DNA of 51,575 nucleotides from Lachnospiraceae bacterium (GCA_015057165.1 SVEY01000006.1:70038-121612); one strand, 5' to 3'; positions 9,635-19,359 are shown, counted from the stretch's first letter. Numbers and translations: made by a program. The notes: generated from the letters alone by a model not told the origin.

Positions 9635-11305
9635 CTACTTTCTAATTTTACCACAGAAATATACCGCTGTTGGTTTATTATGGCTAAAGCCTTCCTTCTT
9701 AGCAGTAAGCAGGTCATTATCAAATACAATAAAGTCTGCGTCCTTGCCAACCTCGATGGAACCCTTGGTATCTTCAATACCCAACTGCTTTGCTCCGTTT
9801 ATAGTATAACCAATTATCATTTCTTCTATACTCATTTGCTCGTCGGAAGAAGGATACGGTCCCACAGTCCAATTTATTTCGTCTGCTCTGGTATTCTTGT
9901 TAATCCACCTTGTCATGCCGACCTCCATGCTCAGATACGGACTCCAGTTGTTAAAGTCGCCATAGTGGATATCATCGCAAGACCATGTAACATTCGCTCC
10001 GCTTTTCCAGACCGATTTACAACGATACATTTTCTTAGCCCGACTCTCACCCAGTAGCTCACGCCATGTATCATAAGGATTTCCTCCCATGTTACCTGCA
10101 TGCCACCAAGGTGTATAATTGGCATTTACACCTAATTTGGCGAAGCGGTCAATATCCGCATCATCCTGAATCTCCAGGTGAGCACATGTAACCTTCATAT
10201 TATACTTATCACCCAGCTTCTTTTTGGCAATCTCCACACCATCAAGTACATTGCGGGACGCTCCTTCACCAACAGTATGCAAATGCAAATCAAGTCCAGC
10301 TTCATTAAGCTGCATAAGAAGATCTGCAATCTGGTCTTTATTGAAAGCTGCCGTTCCCTTTTCCCCGGTATCATCATAAGGTGTCACAAGTGCTGCCGTT
10401 CCAATCTTCAAGGTTCCGTCATTAAAAATCTTTAAGGTATGAACTTTCAGATGCTTCGTATTATATTCACTCTTAAACCGCTTAAGGTTCTCAATTGCCT
10501 CCGGCACCTGTCGAGGCTGAGTGATTACATAACAGCCGTCAATATAAACAGGAAGCTCTCCCTTTTCGTCCATTTTTTTCAATCGTTTGTAAACTCTCTC
10601 ATGGAAATCATTACATTCTGGAATACCAGCATCAAAGACACCAACGACTCCTGCATTTTCAGAAAAATCAATCCAACGTTTTAATGCGGCATCTATTTGT
10701 TCATCTGTCAACTTCTCCGCTCCATCAATCAGAAAAGGGGTTTCAGCTGCAGCTTCAAATATATTTCCTGTTACATGTCCGTCCTTACGCACATAGTAAC
10801 TAAGCCCGGGTACAGGATCAATGATATCATCCGTAATACCATGACGCTCAAGAAGCTTGGAGTTTGCCCAAATGCTGTGTGCTTCACCCTCAAGAATCAT
10901 AATCTCACTGTCACCACTGATGGCATCAAGATCTTCTTTTGTAATCTCTTCGCCATGAAGAAATACACGCTCTAAAAGGAAATTATAACACGTCTTGCCC
11001 GGATTATTCTTAATATAATCGGCTATAAAGTCCAGTGCTCCCTTTTTGCTGTCGCACATAATATATTCGCCCATATCCTTATATTCAAATCCTATAGGCA
11101 TAGTAACATGGACATGGCTGTCGATGATTCCCGGCATTATGAATTTGCCGTTAAAATCTGTTACATCACCCTCATAGTCCGAAAGACCGGCCTCATCTCC
11201 TACATAGACGAATTTACCGTCCTTCACAGCAAGAGCTGTCGCCTGTGGCATATCCTTATTCGATGTGAAAATTTTTGCATTTTTAATTAACTTATCCGCT
11301 TTCAT
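9635..11305 (-). CDS. YtcJ-like amidohydrolase, paralogue 4
   Basis: A 556-residue amidohydrolase family 3 protein starting MKADKLIKNAKIF. An earlier in-frame ATG five codons upstream is ignored because the AAAGGAG ribosome site overlaps it and is correctly placed for this start. PGIIDSHVHV gives His64 and His66; KIFNDGT, LHLHTVGE, CAHLEIQ and WSCDD follow. It shares with the 5906 gene the YTPWWHAGNMGG insert. Cytoplasmic, substrate unknown. Immediately followed (8 bp) by the membrane esterase-like gene, so the two are likely made together. Confidence 0.92.
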   Translation of the reverse strand: MKADKLIKNAKIFTSNKDMPQATALAVKDGKFVYVGDEAGLSDYEGDVTDFNGKFIMPGIIDSHVHVTMPIGFEYKDMGEYIMCDSKKGALDFIADYIKNNPGKTCYNFLLERVFLHGEEITKEDLDAISGDSEIMILEGEAHSIWANSKLLERHGITDDIIDPVPGLSYYVRKDGHVTGNIFEAAAETPFLIDGAEKLTDEQIDAALKRWIDFSENAGVVGVFDAGIPECNDFHERVYKRLKKMDEKGELPVYIDGCYVITQPRQVPEAIENLKRFKSEYNTKHLKVHTLKIFNDGTLKIGTAALVTPYDDTGEKGTAAFNKDQIADLLMQLNEAGLDLHLHTVGEGASRNVLDGVEIAKKKLGDKYNMKVTCAHLEIQDDADIDRFAKLGVNANYTPWWHAGNMGGNPYDTWRELLGESRAKKMYRCKSVWKSGANVTWSCDDIHYGDFNNWSPYLSMEVGMTRWINKNTRADEINWTVGPYPSSDEQMSIEEMIIGYTINGAKQLGIEDTKGSIEVGKDADFIVFDNDLLTAKKEGFSHNKPTAVYFCGKIRK

Positions 11306-11356
11306 AGCTACTCCTTTCATAAACCTGTTCTGTTACAGTTACATTGTAGTTTCAGT

Positions 11357-13006
11357 TTAATTACAGGTGTAGACCCACTTTCCGCCTACCATGGTGCCAA
11401 GCACAGGTGAATCCTGTATATGCTCCGGATCGCATTTTGTTATATCATCGCCAAGTACAACAAGATCTGCCTCCTTGCCGACTGTAATACTTCCAAGCCT
11501 GTCTTCACAAAGCATCTGATACGCCTCATTAATGGTGGTTGCTTCAATCATCTGTTCTATAGTAACACGCTCTCTAGCATTATGCAGAGTATCCGGACGT
11601 CCGGGAAGCTGACGAGTCACTCCCTTCTGGATACCTCTTAGTGGATATGCAGGATTGGTAACAGGATAATCACTGGCAGAAGTTACTGTAACTCCAGCGT
11701 CAAAGAAGGCCTTCATTGGAAGCTGAGCTTCCGCACGTTCTTCTCCGAGAACAGCGACCATCATTCCAAAATAATCCGGATCAAAATCAAACCAATGCGG
11801 ATCTGTAGAAGCTATGACATTTAGTTTTGCCATACGAGGGATATCCGCCTTGTCTACCACCTGAAGATGGGTTATAGCATCCCTGTAATCATGCGGGCCC
11901 GTCTCTTCCAATGCTTTTTCAATGGCGTCAAGTGCCATGCTACTTGCCCCGTCTCCTATGGCATGAGCATGTACCGTAAATCCCAATTCGTGAGATTTTA
12001 TGTATATTTTAATAAGAGTTTCCATATCAAAACGCAGCTGCCCACGGTGCTGATGCTCTATAGACCACGGATCAGTGTAAGGTTCCTTCATATATGCAGT
12101 TGAAGGTGTCCCCGGCATCGTACCATCTATCTGTATCTTGATATTAGTAATTTCGAACATGCTTCCCTTGGTCTTCTCTCTTAGCTGAGCCGCATGTTCT
12201 ATCTCTGCCATGGTGTCATGGCCTTCTGCCTGAAATACCTGATAAGCAGCATAGATGTGCATGTGAAGCTTCCCCTCCATATCAAGCTCATGGCAGGCAA
12301 TTGCTGCATTGTCTGTAGTATCCCAGTTAATTATAGGCTCAAGAATCAGAGTCTCTCCATTAGCCAGGTATTCTTCCTGATAGTGTAAAAAGCCCTCTTT
12401 ATACTGCTCAACCGAGAAAACAGTAAGTTCCTTTAACAAATCCATAGCACCTTCACGGAAATATCCGGTTGGATTCCCCTGTTCATCACGGGTAATTATT
12501 CCATCACTTACATCAGGAGTATTCTTGTCGATTCCCAGACGCTCCATAGCGGCATGGTTTACCCAGTAAGAATGATGACCTATATCCGCAAGAACAATCG
12601 GTTTATCTGTTATACCATTAAGCAAATCCGCAGTGGGACCGTTTGGTCCCATATCCGGTGTAGGTACGAAGCCGGAACCCTGAATAACATCCATTTCCGG
12701 ACGATTTTTTACAAACTCCTTTATCGCAGCAAGATGTTCCTGTAAGGTTCCCATAGGATTCAGATGTACGAAGAAAAGCTCCTCCGTTCCTCCGGGTGTG
12801 ATATGACCGTGTCCTTCTCCAAATCCCGGAAGAATAATACCTTTATCATATCTAATTTCCTCCGTATCCTTGTCGATATAGTCCTTCACGCCCTCTTCAT
12901 CCCCCACATAGACGAACTTACCGTCAGAAATTGCAAGCGCCGAAGCTTTGGGATTTTTCTTATCAACCGTATAGATGTTACCGTACATTACAATATTACT
13001 TTTCAT
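11357..13006 (-). CDS. YtcJ-like amidohydrolase, paralogue 5
   Basis: A 549-residue amidohydrolase family 3 protein and the first gene of the minus-strand cluster. The metal motif is in GFGEGHGHIT (His66, His68), with KIQIDGT, VHAHAIGD, ITHLQVV and SASDYP further on. It is more distant from the MKVDK-type trio than they are from each other. The ATG at 13006 is preferred over a longer form beginning 17 codons upstream because AAAGGAG lies just before it. Transcription probably starts from the promoter at 13074-13102. Confidence 0.92.
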   Translation of the reverse strand: MKSNIVMYGNIYTVDKKNPKASALAISDGKFVYVGDEEGVKDYIDKDTEEIRYDKGIILPGFGEGHGHITPGGTEELFFVHLNPMGTLQEHLAAIKEFVKNRPEMDVIQGSGFVPTPDMGPNGPTADLLNGITDKPIVLADIGHHSYWVNHAAMERLGIDKNTPDVSDGIITRDEQGNPTGYFREGAMDLLKELTVFSVEQYKEGFLHYQEEYLANGETLILEPIINWDTTDNAAIACHELDMEGKLHMHIYAAYQVFQAEGHDTMAEIEHAAQLREKTKGSMFEITNIKIQIDGTMPGTPSTAYMKEPYTDPWSIEHQHRGQLRFDMETLIKIYIKSHELGFTVHAHAIGDGASSMALDAIEKALEETGPHDYRDAITHLQVVDKADIPRMAKLNVIASTDPHWFDFDPDYFGMMVAVLGEERAEAQLPMKAFFDAGVTVTSASDYPVTNPAYPLRGIQKGVTRQLPGRPDTLHNARERVTIEQMIEATTINEAYQMLCEDRLGSITVGKEADLVVLGDDITKCDPEHIQDSPVLGTMVGGKWVYTCN

Positions 13007-13073
13007 TGTACTCTTCTCCTTTCGTAATACCAATTTGCTTTCAAAAATGCTATCCATATTTACATTTTAGACC

Positions 13074-13102
13074 ATTATACCACATAGCGCTTTACGAGTG
13101 AA
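13074..13102 (-). promoter_or_regulatory. Sigma-A type promoter of the amidohydrolase cluster
   Basis: On the minus strand: -35 TTCACT (13097-13102), a 17-bp spacer, and an extended -10 TGGTATAAT with the hexamer at 13074-13079. It sits about 70 nt upstream of the first amidohydrolase start. Confidence 0.65.
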
Positions 13103-13233
13103 TGATTTTTTCATCGGCTATAACAGGTTTTATAACACATATTATACAATAAAATAATAAAAATCCACTACCTAAATCAGCTAATGTATAGTAAAATATA
13201 TAAAAATAAAAACAAAGAACGAGGTATACGATT

Positions 13234-13578
13234 ATGGTAATGGATAAATTAAAAGAATATGGTATAGACTATGATACAGCAATGCAACGTTGCGTAAACA
13301 ACGAGGCATTATATATCAAACTAGCAAAGAAAATACCGGAAACTTCGCAATTTGACGAATTAAAAAAAGCACTAGATGAAAAAGACTTAGACAAATCTTT
13401 TGAGCTTGCACATGCACTTAAGGGAATTGTATCTAATCTTGCTATTACACCACTTGAGAAGCCAATTTCTGAAATGACTGAATTGTTAAGAGCAAGAGAA
13501 GATATTGATTATTCAGGATATATAGATGAAATGGACAAAGCCTTAAATAAATTCTGTGATATTCTTTCAGAAGCATAA
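13234..13578 (+). CDS. Stand-alone histidine phosphotransfer (HPt) protein
   Basis: A 114-residue helical protein of the HPt family, which passes phosphoryl groups between receiver domains in multistep phosphorelays. The phospho-acceptor motif is ELAHALKGIVSNLA (His near residue 60), matching the usual AHxLKGxxxNLG pattern. It has no kinase or receiver domain of its own. The start is ATG 8 nt after GAGGT; a second ATG two codons later is also possible. It stands alone on the plus strand, with a terminator just downstream. Hybrid kinases in this window (22720, 28348) end in receiver domains and would need such a partner. That pairing is an inference from proximity. Confidence 0.88.
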   Translation: MVMDKLKEYGIDYDTAMQRCVNNEALYIKLAKKIPETSQFDELKKALDEKDLDKSFELAHALKGIVSNLAITPLEKPISEMTELLRAREDIDYSGYIDEMDKALNKFCDILSEA

Positions 13579-13628
13579 GCACAAATAGTATATTCAAACA
13601 TTTGCACATAACAATATATCATTAAAAA

Positions 13629-13663
13629 ATAGCTCCTTTGAAATATCATTCCAAAGGAGCTAT
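13629..13663. terminator. Shared bidirectional terminator between HPt and MCP genes
   Basis: A perfect 12-bp stem (13629-13640 with 13652-13663) has an 11-nt loop, an A run on the left and a T-rich stretch on the right, so it can end both the HPt transcript and the convergent chemotaxis transcript. Confidence 0.88.
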
Positions 13664-13691
13664 CGTTTTATTATTTATAGTTTATAGGCAT

Positions 13692-15065
13692 TTAGAATTT
13701 ACCAAGATTACCTTCAAGTGAGATAATGCTCTCATTATCTATATCTTCGTCATAGTTGTCTTCAAATCCTGCAGATGAACCTCCGCCGAAGCCACCCATT
13801 CCTCCGAATCCACCGCCTGCATTAAAGCCATTATTAGACTTAAGCTTGAAGCCTGCGATAACATCACGAAGTGATTGTGCATGGTTAGATAATGTCTCAG
13901 CAGCAGCAGCGCACTCCTGAGAAGTAGCAGAGTCTGTCTGAACGACCTGTGATATCTGACCGATAGCCTGCTTAACCTGTGCAATGGCAGTTGCCTGCTC
14001 GTCTGATGATGTGGCAACCTCTGCAACAGTACCTGAGATATGCTCAATACCATCAGATATCTTGGCAATAGCTTCTGTCATCTCATCAACCTGCTTTGAT
14101 CCGTCTTCAACAACATCAATAGCATGCTGTATAAGCTCTGCTGTCTCTTTTGCAGCGTTAGAAGAAAGCTCTGCAAGATTCTTAACCTCTTCAGCAACAA
14201 CTGCGAATCCTCTACCGTGAACACCTGCTCTTGCAGCCTCAACAGTAGCATTTAAAGCCAAGATATTAGTCTGGAATGCGATATCATCAATTGTCTTAAT
14301 AACCTTGCTGATATTATGTGATGATTCATTAATATCAGTCATTGAAGTATTAACGTTCTCTACTGCGCTCTTACCTACTCTCGCATCCTCAAGCATCTCT
14401 TGAACTCGATTCTCCATATTGCGGGCATCATCAGCATTAGCTGTTGTCTTGTTGGCAATATCCTTAATTGATGCGTTAATCTCTTCTACAGCACTTGCCT
14501 GCTCAGTAGAACCCTGTGCAAGAGCCTGTGAAGCAGCGGATACTTCCTTGGCACCCTCTGTAAATGACATACTAGCTTCTTGTACTTCTGATAGAACCTG
14601 ATTGTTCTCATCAACTAAGTCTCTAAGAGCAATACCAAGTTCATCATTCTCACCTCTTACATGAGAATCAACAGTAAAGTCACCCTTAGACATATCTCTT
14701 GCCATATCAGCCTGAATCTTAGTAGACTTAATTAACTCTCTCATGTCATTGATAAAGCCTACATATTCCTTGTACTGTCCCTCCGGTACTTCCCAATCAA
14801 TGTCGCCGGCTGTTACTCTTTCTACATAAGAATTGGTCTTATTGATAACAGCCTTGGTAGCTCTCATATGTAGCCATAGACCAACTACACCCACAGCGAT
14901 TGTAGCAACCATAATTACAATATCAATAACAATTGTAACAGTTGCACCAATAATCTCTGTTCCAACCATCTCGGTAATAATGCTAAGCGCACCGGAGATG
15001 ATAAGCAGTACTATCATAATAATGATAGTCAAGATGATTCCTGAAAATATACTCTTCTTCCTCAT
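13692..15065 (-). CDS. Methyl-accepting chemotaxis protein with minimal external loop
   Basis: A 457-residue MCP that signals to CheA through CheW. Two membrane helices (about 7-31 and 40-66) are separated by fewer than ten residues, so there is no periplasmic ligand domain. HAMP-like sequence follows, with two GD-containing repeats (near 87 and 127). The highly conserved signalling hairpin is present ([14 protein letters not shown], then [16 protein letters not shown]). The last 45 residues are a Gly-rich linker and an acidic tail with no NWETF-type tether for CheR/CheB. It is the last gene of the che operon, 45 bp after cheW. It may sense membrane, cytoplasmic or energy cues, or act with another receptor. 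Confidence 0.95.
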   Translation of the reverse strand: MRKKSIFSGIILTIIIMIVLLIISGALSIITEMVGTEIIGATVTIVIDIVIMVATIAVGVVGLWLHMRATKAVINKTNSYVERVTAGDIDWEVPEGQYKEYVGFINDMRELIKSTKIQADMARDMSKGDFTVDSHVRGENDELGIALRDLVDENNQVLSEVQEASMSFTEGAKEVSAASQALAQGSTEQASAVEEINASIKDIANKTTANADDARNMENRVQEMLEDARVGKSAVENVNTSMTDINESSHNISKVIKTIDDIAFQTNILALNATVEAARAGVHGRGFAVVAEEVKNLAELSSNAAKETAELIQHAIDVVEDGSKQVDEMTEAIAKISDGIEHISGTVAEVATSSDEQATAIAQVKQAIGQISQVVQTDSATSQECAAAAETLSNHAQSLRDVIAGFKLKSNNGFNAGGGFGGMGGFGGGSSAGFEDNYDEDIDNESIISLEGNLGKF

Positions 15066-15110
15066 AACTAAATGCCTCCTTAGTTTTAATATTAGTTATT
15101 TGTTTACTCT

Positions 15111-15644
15111 TTAATAATTCTCTTCTATTACTTCATCAATTGCTGAGATGTCTTCATCTCTGATAAGCTTCTCCGGATTGAGCAGAAGCTTAACCTCATC
15201 TCCTACTTTACCAAATCCGTATACATATTTGTTCTTTGCATTTGCTGATGTAAGTGAAGGCGGTGCTTCAATATCGTCATCTTTGATTGTGACCACATCT
15301 TCTATAGTCTCAACAATAAGACCGATAACAGTATTCCTTACATCAACAATTATAATACAAGTTCTGTCATTGTATTCAAATGGCTCTTGTTTGAATCGAA
15401 TCCTAACATCAATAACAGGTACTATCTTACCTCTTAAGTTAATAAGACCTCTTATGTAATCCTCAACCTCAGGAATCTCTGTAATAGCTTGAATACCCAT
15501 TATTTCATTGACATACTTTAGTTCAATTCCATAATACTCAGAGCCGGATTTGAAAGTCATATATTGCTTGGCATTTTCGAGTGCACCTTCTAAGGCAAAC
15601 TCTTCATCCTCAGCAGTTATAACATCCATTTTCTCATCTGCCAT
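15111..15644 (-). CDS. cheW: Chemotaxis coupling protein CheW
   Basis: A 177-residue CheW-domain adaptor linking the MCP to CheA in the cytoplasmic receptor array. Recognisable segments are YGIELKYVNEIMG, ITEIPEVEDYIRGLINLRG, KIVPVIDVRIRF and VIGLIVETIEDVV in the standard order. About 25 residues of acidic N-terminal extension and a 20-residue acidic C-terminal tail make it slightly longer than typical CheW. It lies 19 bp after cheA and 45 bp before the MCP gene. Confidence 0.96.
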   Translation of the reverse strand: MADEKMDVITAEDEEFALEGALENAKQYMTFKSGSEYYGIELKYVNEIMGIQAITEIPEVEDYIRGLINLRGKIVPVIDVRIRFKQEPFEYNDRTCIIIVDVRNTVIGLIVETIEDVVTIKDDDIEAPPSLTSANAKNKYVYGFGKVGDEVKLLLNPEKLIRDEDISAIDEVIEENY

Positions 15645-15663
15645 TTACACATTCTCCTTTCCT

Positions 15664-17790
15664 CTATCCAGCCAATGTTGCTATATCAAGTATTAATGCA
15701 ATACTTCCGTCACCTAACTGTGTACATCCTGACAAACCGTCAACCTTCTTGATATAATCAGGTATAGGCTTAACAACAATCTCTTGTCCTCCAAGCAATT
15801 TGTCAACAAAAATACACATTCTACGAGACTCATATTCTGTAAGAATCATAATGCCTTCATCAATATCATTAACTGAGCTGTCAATATGATATTTCTCACT
15901 AAGTCTTACAACCATATAGTGCTGACCTCTGACGTTGAGATACTCTCCTCCATCAGGTTCCTTAACCACACTAGATTGCCTTACATTAATAAATTCTTTC
16001 ACAGAATTGGTCTCAATAACGAACTTCTGTTTGCCAACCTCTAACAGTATTCCACTTATAATAGCAAGTGTAAGAGGAATCTTAAGCATCATGCAAGACC
16101 CTTTGCCATACTCGGAATCAATCTCAAGCATTCCACCGATAGTCTGCAAGTTCTTAACAACAACATCCATTCCAACTCCTCTTCCGGAAAGCTCCGTAAC
16201 TTCTTCATTCGTCGAGAATCCGGGAGCTGTAATGAACTGATATATCTCTTTATTTGTATAATCTCTAATACTCTTTTCTCTTGGAACAATCCCGTTCTTC
16301 TTAGCTTTCGCAAAAAGCTTCTCGGGATTCATTCCACCGCCATCATCACTAACACTTATAATAACTTTGCCGGCTTCATTCTTAGCTTCAAGAGTAATAA
16401 GACCTTTCTCCGGCTTTCCAGCGGCTTTTCTTTCTTCTTTCTCCTCTATTCCATGATCAATAGAATTTCGAATCATATGCATAAGCGGATCTGATATATG
16501 TTCTATAATATTCTTATCCACTTCTGTTGTCTCACCAATCATCTTGAATTCTATATTCTTGCCAACCTTACGGGATGTATCGAATACAATTCTGTTCATC
16601 TTCTGGAATGTATTGGTAAGCGGCATCATTCTCATAGACATGATTACATCTTGCATCTCAGATGTAAATTTCGTAAGCTGAGCTGCCGACTTATGGAAGT
16701 TGGTAAGGTTAAGCCCTTCTATATTAAGATCAGGATTCTGAAGTACCGTAGACTCTGCGATTACTATCTCTCCAATAAGATCCATAAGCTGATCTATCTT
16801 ATTGACATTAACACTTATGAAGCTAGTACCTGACGACTTAGCCTTCTTACTCTTCGCAAGTGTTGCTTTCTTGCCGGCAGACTTTTTCTCAATGACGTAA
16901 TCACCGGGTGTTACATCTTCTTTCTTCTCGACCTTTTTATCCTCTGTCTTTGCTTCGTCCGCTTCACCTAGATCGATTACATCAGAACCAATTATAGGTG
17001 CAGGAACATCAAATCCGGCTTCAAAATCTTCCTTGCCACATTCCGATACGTCCACACCTTCAATATCAAATCCACCTAGAATAGTTTTAACTTCTTCTAA
17101 TTCAAGATGTGCTTTAATAAGAATCTTAAAACCTTGTTCTAATATAACATCAGCAGATTCTTCATTAGTTATGATATCAGCAGGAGAATAATACATCTCA
17201 TCAACATTTTCTTTTAAGGAATTAACAAGTGCATATGCATGGATATTACACATCTGTATATCATTCCTGTAATAAGCCATTACATAATAATACTTAGCGC
17301 TATCTCCACCTGCCGCTCCAATGTAGAATTGTGCCGGTTCTTCATCTTCTTCCTGCTTTGGAAGAACCTTGTCCTCACTAACAATTTCCTTCTTAATTTT
17401 ACTTAAGAATTTATCAATATCTTTAATAAGAGCTGATGAATCCTTAGTAGGTTCTCCTCCATCTTTGATGTTCTCAAATTCTTCTCTAAAGAAATCAGCA
17501 ACCTCAAAAATCTTATCAACAAGTTCAAGATGAGGCACATTATCAGGCTTAGACTCTCTAATATAGAAGAATACATCTTCTAACTTATGAGCAAGCTTCA
17601 TAATGTCGTCGAACATCATTATTCCGGATGACCCTTTAATAGTATGCATTATTCTGAAGAATTCATTAATGTCTCCTTCATCAAAGCTATCTGCATCCTT
17701 TTTTTCGAGAGTAGTCATTTCAAGTTGCTGAAGTAATTGTCCATTCTCGTACAAATACATGTCCAGCATGCTATCCATTTCTTCGCTCAT
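15664..17790 (-). CDS. cheA: Chemotaxis histidine kinase CheA
   Basis: A 708-residue CheA that phosphorylates CheY and CheB. The N-terminal HPt domain carries His49 in MHTIKGSSG. A receiver-binding P2-like region follows (about 150-255), then a charged Lys/Glu-rich linker (275-320). The dimerisation helices (about 325-395) contain MRMMPL. The ATP-binding domain has the N box (HMIRNSIDHGIE), G1 (SDDGGGMNP) and G2 (GRGVGMDVV). A C-terminal CheW-like regulatory domain completes it. All core motifs are intact and the length is normal. It lies between cheY (50 bp upstream) and cheW (19 bp downstream). Confidence 0.97.
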   Translation of the reverse strand: MSEEMDSMLDMYLYENGQLLQQLEMTTLEKKDADSFDEGDINEFFRIMHTIKGSSGIMMFDDIMKLAHKLEDVFFYIRESKPDNVPHLELVDKIFEVADFFREEFENIKDGGEPTKDSSALIKDIDKFLSKIKKEIVSEDKVLPKQEEDEEPAQFYIGAAGGDSAKYYYVMAYYRNDIQMCNIHAYALVNSLKENVDEMYYSPADIITNEESADVILEQGFKILIKAHLELEEVKTILGGFDIEGVDVSECGKEDFEAGFDVPAPIIGSDVIDLGEADEAKTEDKKVEKKEDVTPGDYVIEKKSAGKKATLAKSKKAKSSGTSFISVNVNKIDQLMDLIGEIVIAESTVLQNPDLNIEGLNLTNFHKSAAQLTKFTSEMQDVIMSMRMMPLTNTFQKMNRIVFDTSRKVGKNIEFKMIGETTEVDKNIIEHISDPLMHMIRNSIDHGIEEKEERKAAGKPEKGLITLEAKNEAGKVIISVSDDGGGMNPEKLFAKAKKNGIVPREKSIRDYTNKEIYQFITAPGFSTNEEVTELSGRGVGMDVVVKNLQTIGGMLEIDSEYGKGSCMMLKIPLTLAIISGILLEVGKQKFVIETNSVKEFINVRQSSVVKEPDGGEYLNVRGQHYMVVRLSEKYHIDSSVNDIDEGIMILTEYESRRMCIFVDKLLGGQEIVVKPIPDYIKKVDGLSGCTQLGDGSIALILDIATLAG

Positions 17791-17840
17791 CAGACTCCCC
17801 CCTTTCTAAAAACATAGGTAAATATGTATGAATATAACAA

Positions 17841-18233
17841 TTATAGTACTCCAAGCTTCTTCATAGCACTTGTAAGTTTATTAACATCAACAGGCTTAGC
17901 GCAATATACACTACAGCCCATCTCAAAAGCTTTCTTTACATTTTTCTCTTCTGATAAAGCTGTCATCATAATAATCTTAGCCTGATCTTTTGATGATACT
18001 CCCTCTTCCTTCTCAATATCTCTAATTGCCTTAAGCACTTGATACCCATCCATAGAAGGCATCATAATATCAAGACATATTAAATCATAAGGTTCATCAT
18101 CTTCCCTAGCCATCATAAATGCTTCAACAGCTTCACTTCCGTCAACTGTTCCGTCGCACTCACCGTATTTAGACATATAATCCATCATAAATTTTCTGCT
18201 GGCAAAATCGTCTTCAACAATAAGTATCTTCAT
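17841..18233 (-). CDS. cheY: Chemotaxis response regulator CheY
   Basis: A 130-residue single receiver domain. Acidic pocket residues are in VEDD (near 7-9), the phospho-acceptor Asp in LICLDIMMPSMDG, Thr in MMTALSE and Lys in YCAKPVD. It carries no output domain and sits between cheB and cheA, so it is assigned as the motor-binding CheY. A generic receiver cannot be fully excluded. It has a possible promoter of its own in the 103-bp gap after cheB. Confidence 0.9.
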   Translation of the reverse strand: MKILIVEDDFASRKFMMDYMSKYGECDGTVDGSEAVEAFMMAREDDEPYDLICLDIMMPSMDGYQVLKAIRDIEKEEGVSSKDQAKIIMMTALSEEKNVKKAFEMGCSVYCAKPVDVNKLTSAMKKLGVL

Positions 18234-18278
18234 GTTGATATCTCCTTTCTAACGCCACTCCCCATTTCATAATTCACA

Positions 18279-18303
18279 ATTATAACACATATCTACTAGA
18301 TAT
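18279..18303 (-). promoter_or_regulatory. Possible internal promoter and palindrome upstream of cheY
   Basis: On the minus strand there is a -10 TATAAT (complement of 18279-18284). Just upstream, within the spacer, is a 15-bp palindrome ATATCTA-C-TAGATAT (18289-18303) that could be an operator. No clear -35 is visible. Confidence 0.4.
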
Positions 18304-18336
18304 GGCTACAAAAATTTCAAAAAATACAATATATTG

Positions 18337-19359
18337 TTACATATTACCCAAAATATTATATATCTTATGTGCAATAGAGTGAAGGGGAATCTGATATTCA
18401 ACCGCTCCTATATCATATGCAGCTTTCGGCATACCATATACAACACAAGATTCTTCATCCTGTCCTATGGTATGTCCACCGGATTTTCTTATCTTAAGTA
18501 GTCCATCTGCACCATCTTTACCCATTCCCGTAAGAAGTGCTGCAACACAATGTCGCCCTGCTACTCTGGCTACTGATTCAAACATTGCATCAACAGATGG
18601 ACAATGTCCACTGACTTTAGGTCCCATCTTGCAATCAACAGAGAATCTGTCACCTTTCTTTACAAGTCTCATATGCTTATCTCCAGGCGCCACAAGAACA
18701 AGCCCCGGTCTTAACATATCGCCAGTCTCTGCTTCCTTAACATCAACAGCACATTGATTGTTAAGTCTCTCTGCATACATCTTGGTAAATCCCGGTGGCA
18801 TATGCTGTGTAACAATAGTTCCAGGGATATCAGAACGAAATCCCATAATAACATCACAAAGTGCTTCTGTTCCTCCAGTTGACGCACCAAGCGCAACCAC
18901 AACATGTTCACTGTCAATCGTCTTAGAAGAGACACTCTTAGGTGTAACCCTCTTCATCTCGCCAACATTAACAGTGGATGCAATCTTAATCTTAGTACAT
19001 AACTCTCTCTGGAGATAGTTAAGTATCTCATCTTTTGTCATGTTAACAGGCTTAGAGATAAAATCAACTGCTCCTGCATTCATTGCGTCAAATACTTTGT
19101 CACTTAATGCGCTTACCATAACAATAGGAATAGGATATTGTGGCATAAGTCTTTTTGTAAATTCCAAGCCATCCATCTTAGGCATCTCTATATCGAGAGT
19201 CATAACATCCGGTTTATGTTTCAATATCATATCTCTTGCTTCAAAGGGGTCTGTTGCAACAGCAACAACTTCAAGTGCCGGATCCGAATTGATTCCTCTA
19301 ACCATCAGCTCTCTAAACATCATGGAATCATCTACTACTAATACTCTTATCTTTCTCAC
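18337..19359 (-). CDS. cheB: Chemotaxis protein-glutamate methylesterase CheB
   Basis: A 340-residue CheB: an N-terminal receiver (phospho-acceptor in VMTLDIEMPKMDG) joined to a C-terminal methylesterase that removes methyl groups from MCPs. Catalytic Ser is in LGASTGGTEAL, His in VTQHMPPGFT and Asp in TGMGKDGADG. The start codon is GTG, overlapping the last base of the cheR stop (TAGTG), which implies translational coupling; AGAAGG lies 8 nt upstream. Confidence 0.96.
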   Translation of the reverse strand: MRKIRVLVVDDSMMFRELMVRGINSDPALEVVAVATDPFEARDMILKHKPDVMTLDIEMPKMDGLEFTKRLMPQYPIPIVMVSALSDKVFDAMNAGAVDFISKPVNMTKDEILNYLQRELCTKIKIASTVNVGEMKRVTPKSVSSKTIDSEHVVVALGASTGGTEALCDVIMGFRSDIPGTIVTQHMPPGFTKMYAERLNNQCAVDVKEAETGDMLRPGLVLVAPGDKHMRLVKKGDRFSVDCKMGPKVSGHCPSVDAMFESVARVAGRHCVAALLTGMGKDGADGLLKIRKSGGHTIGQDEESCVVYGMPKAAYDIGAVEYQIPLHSIAHKIYNILGNM

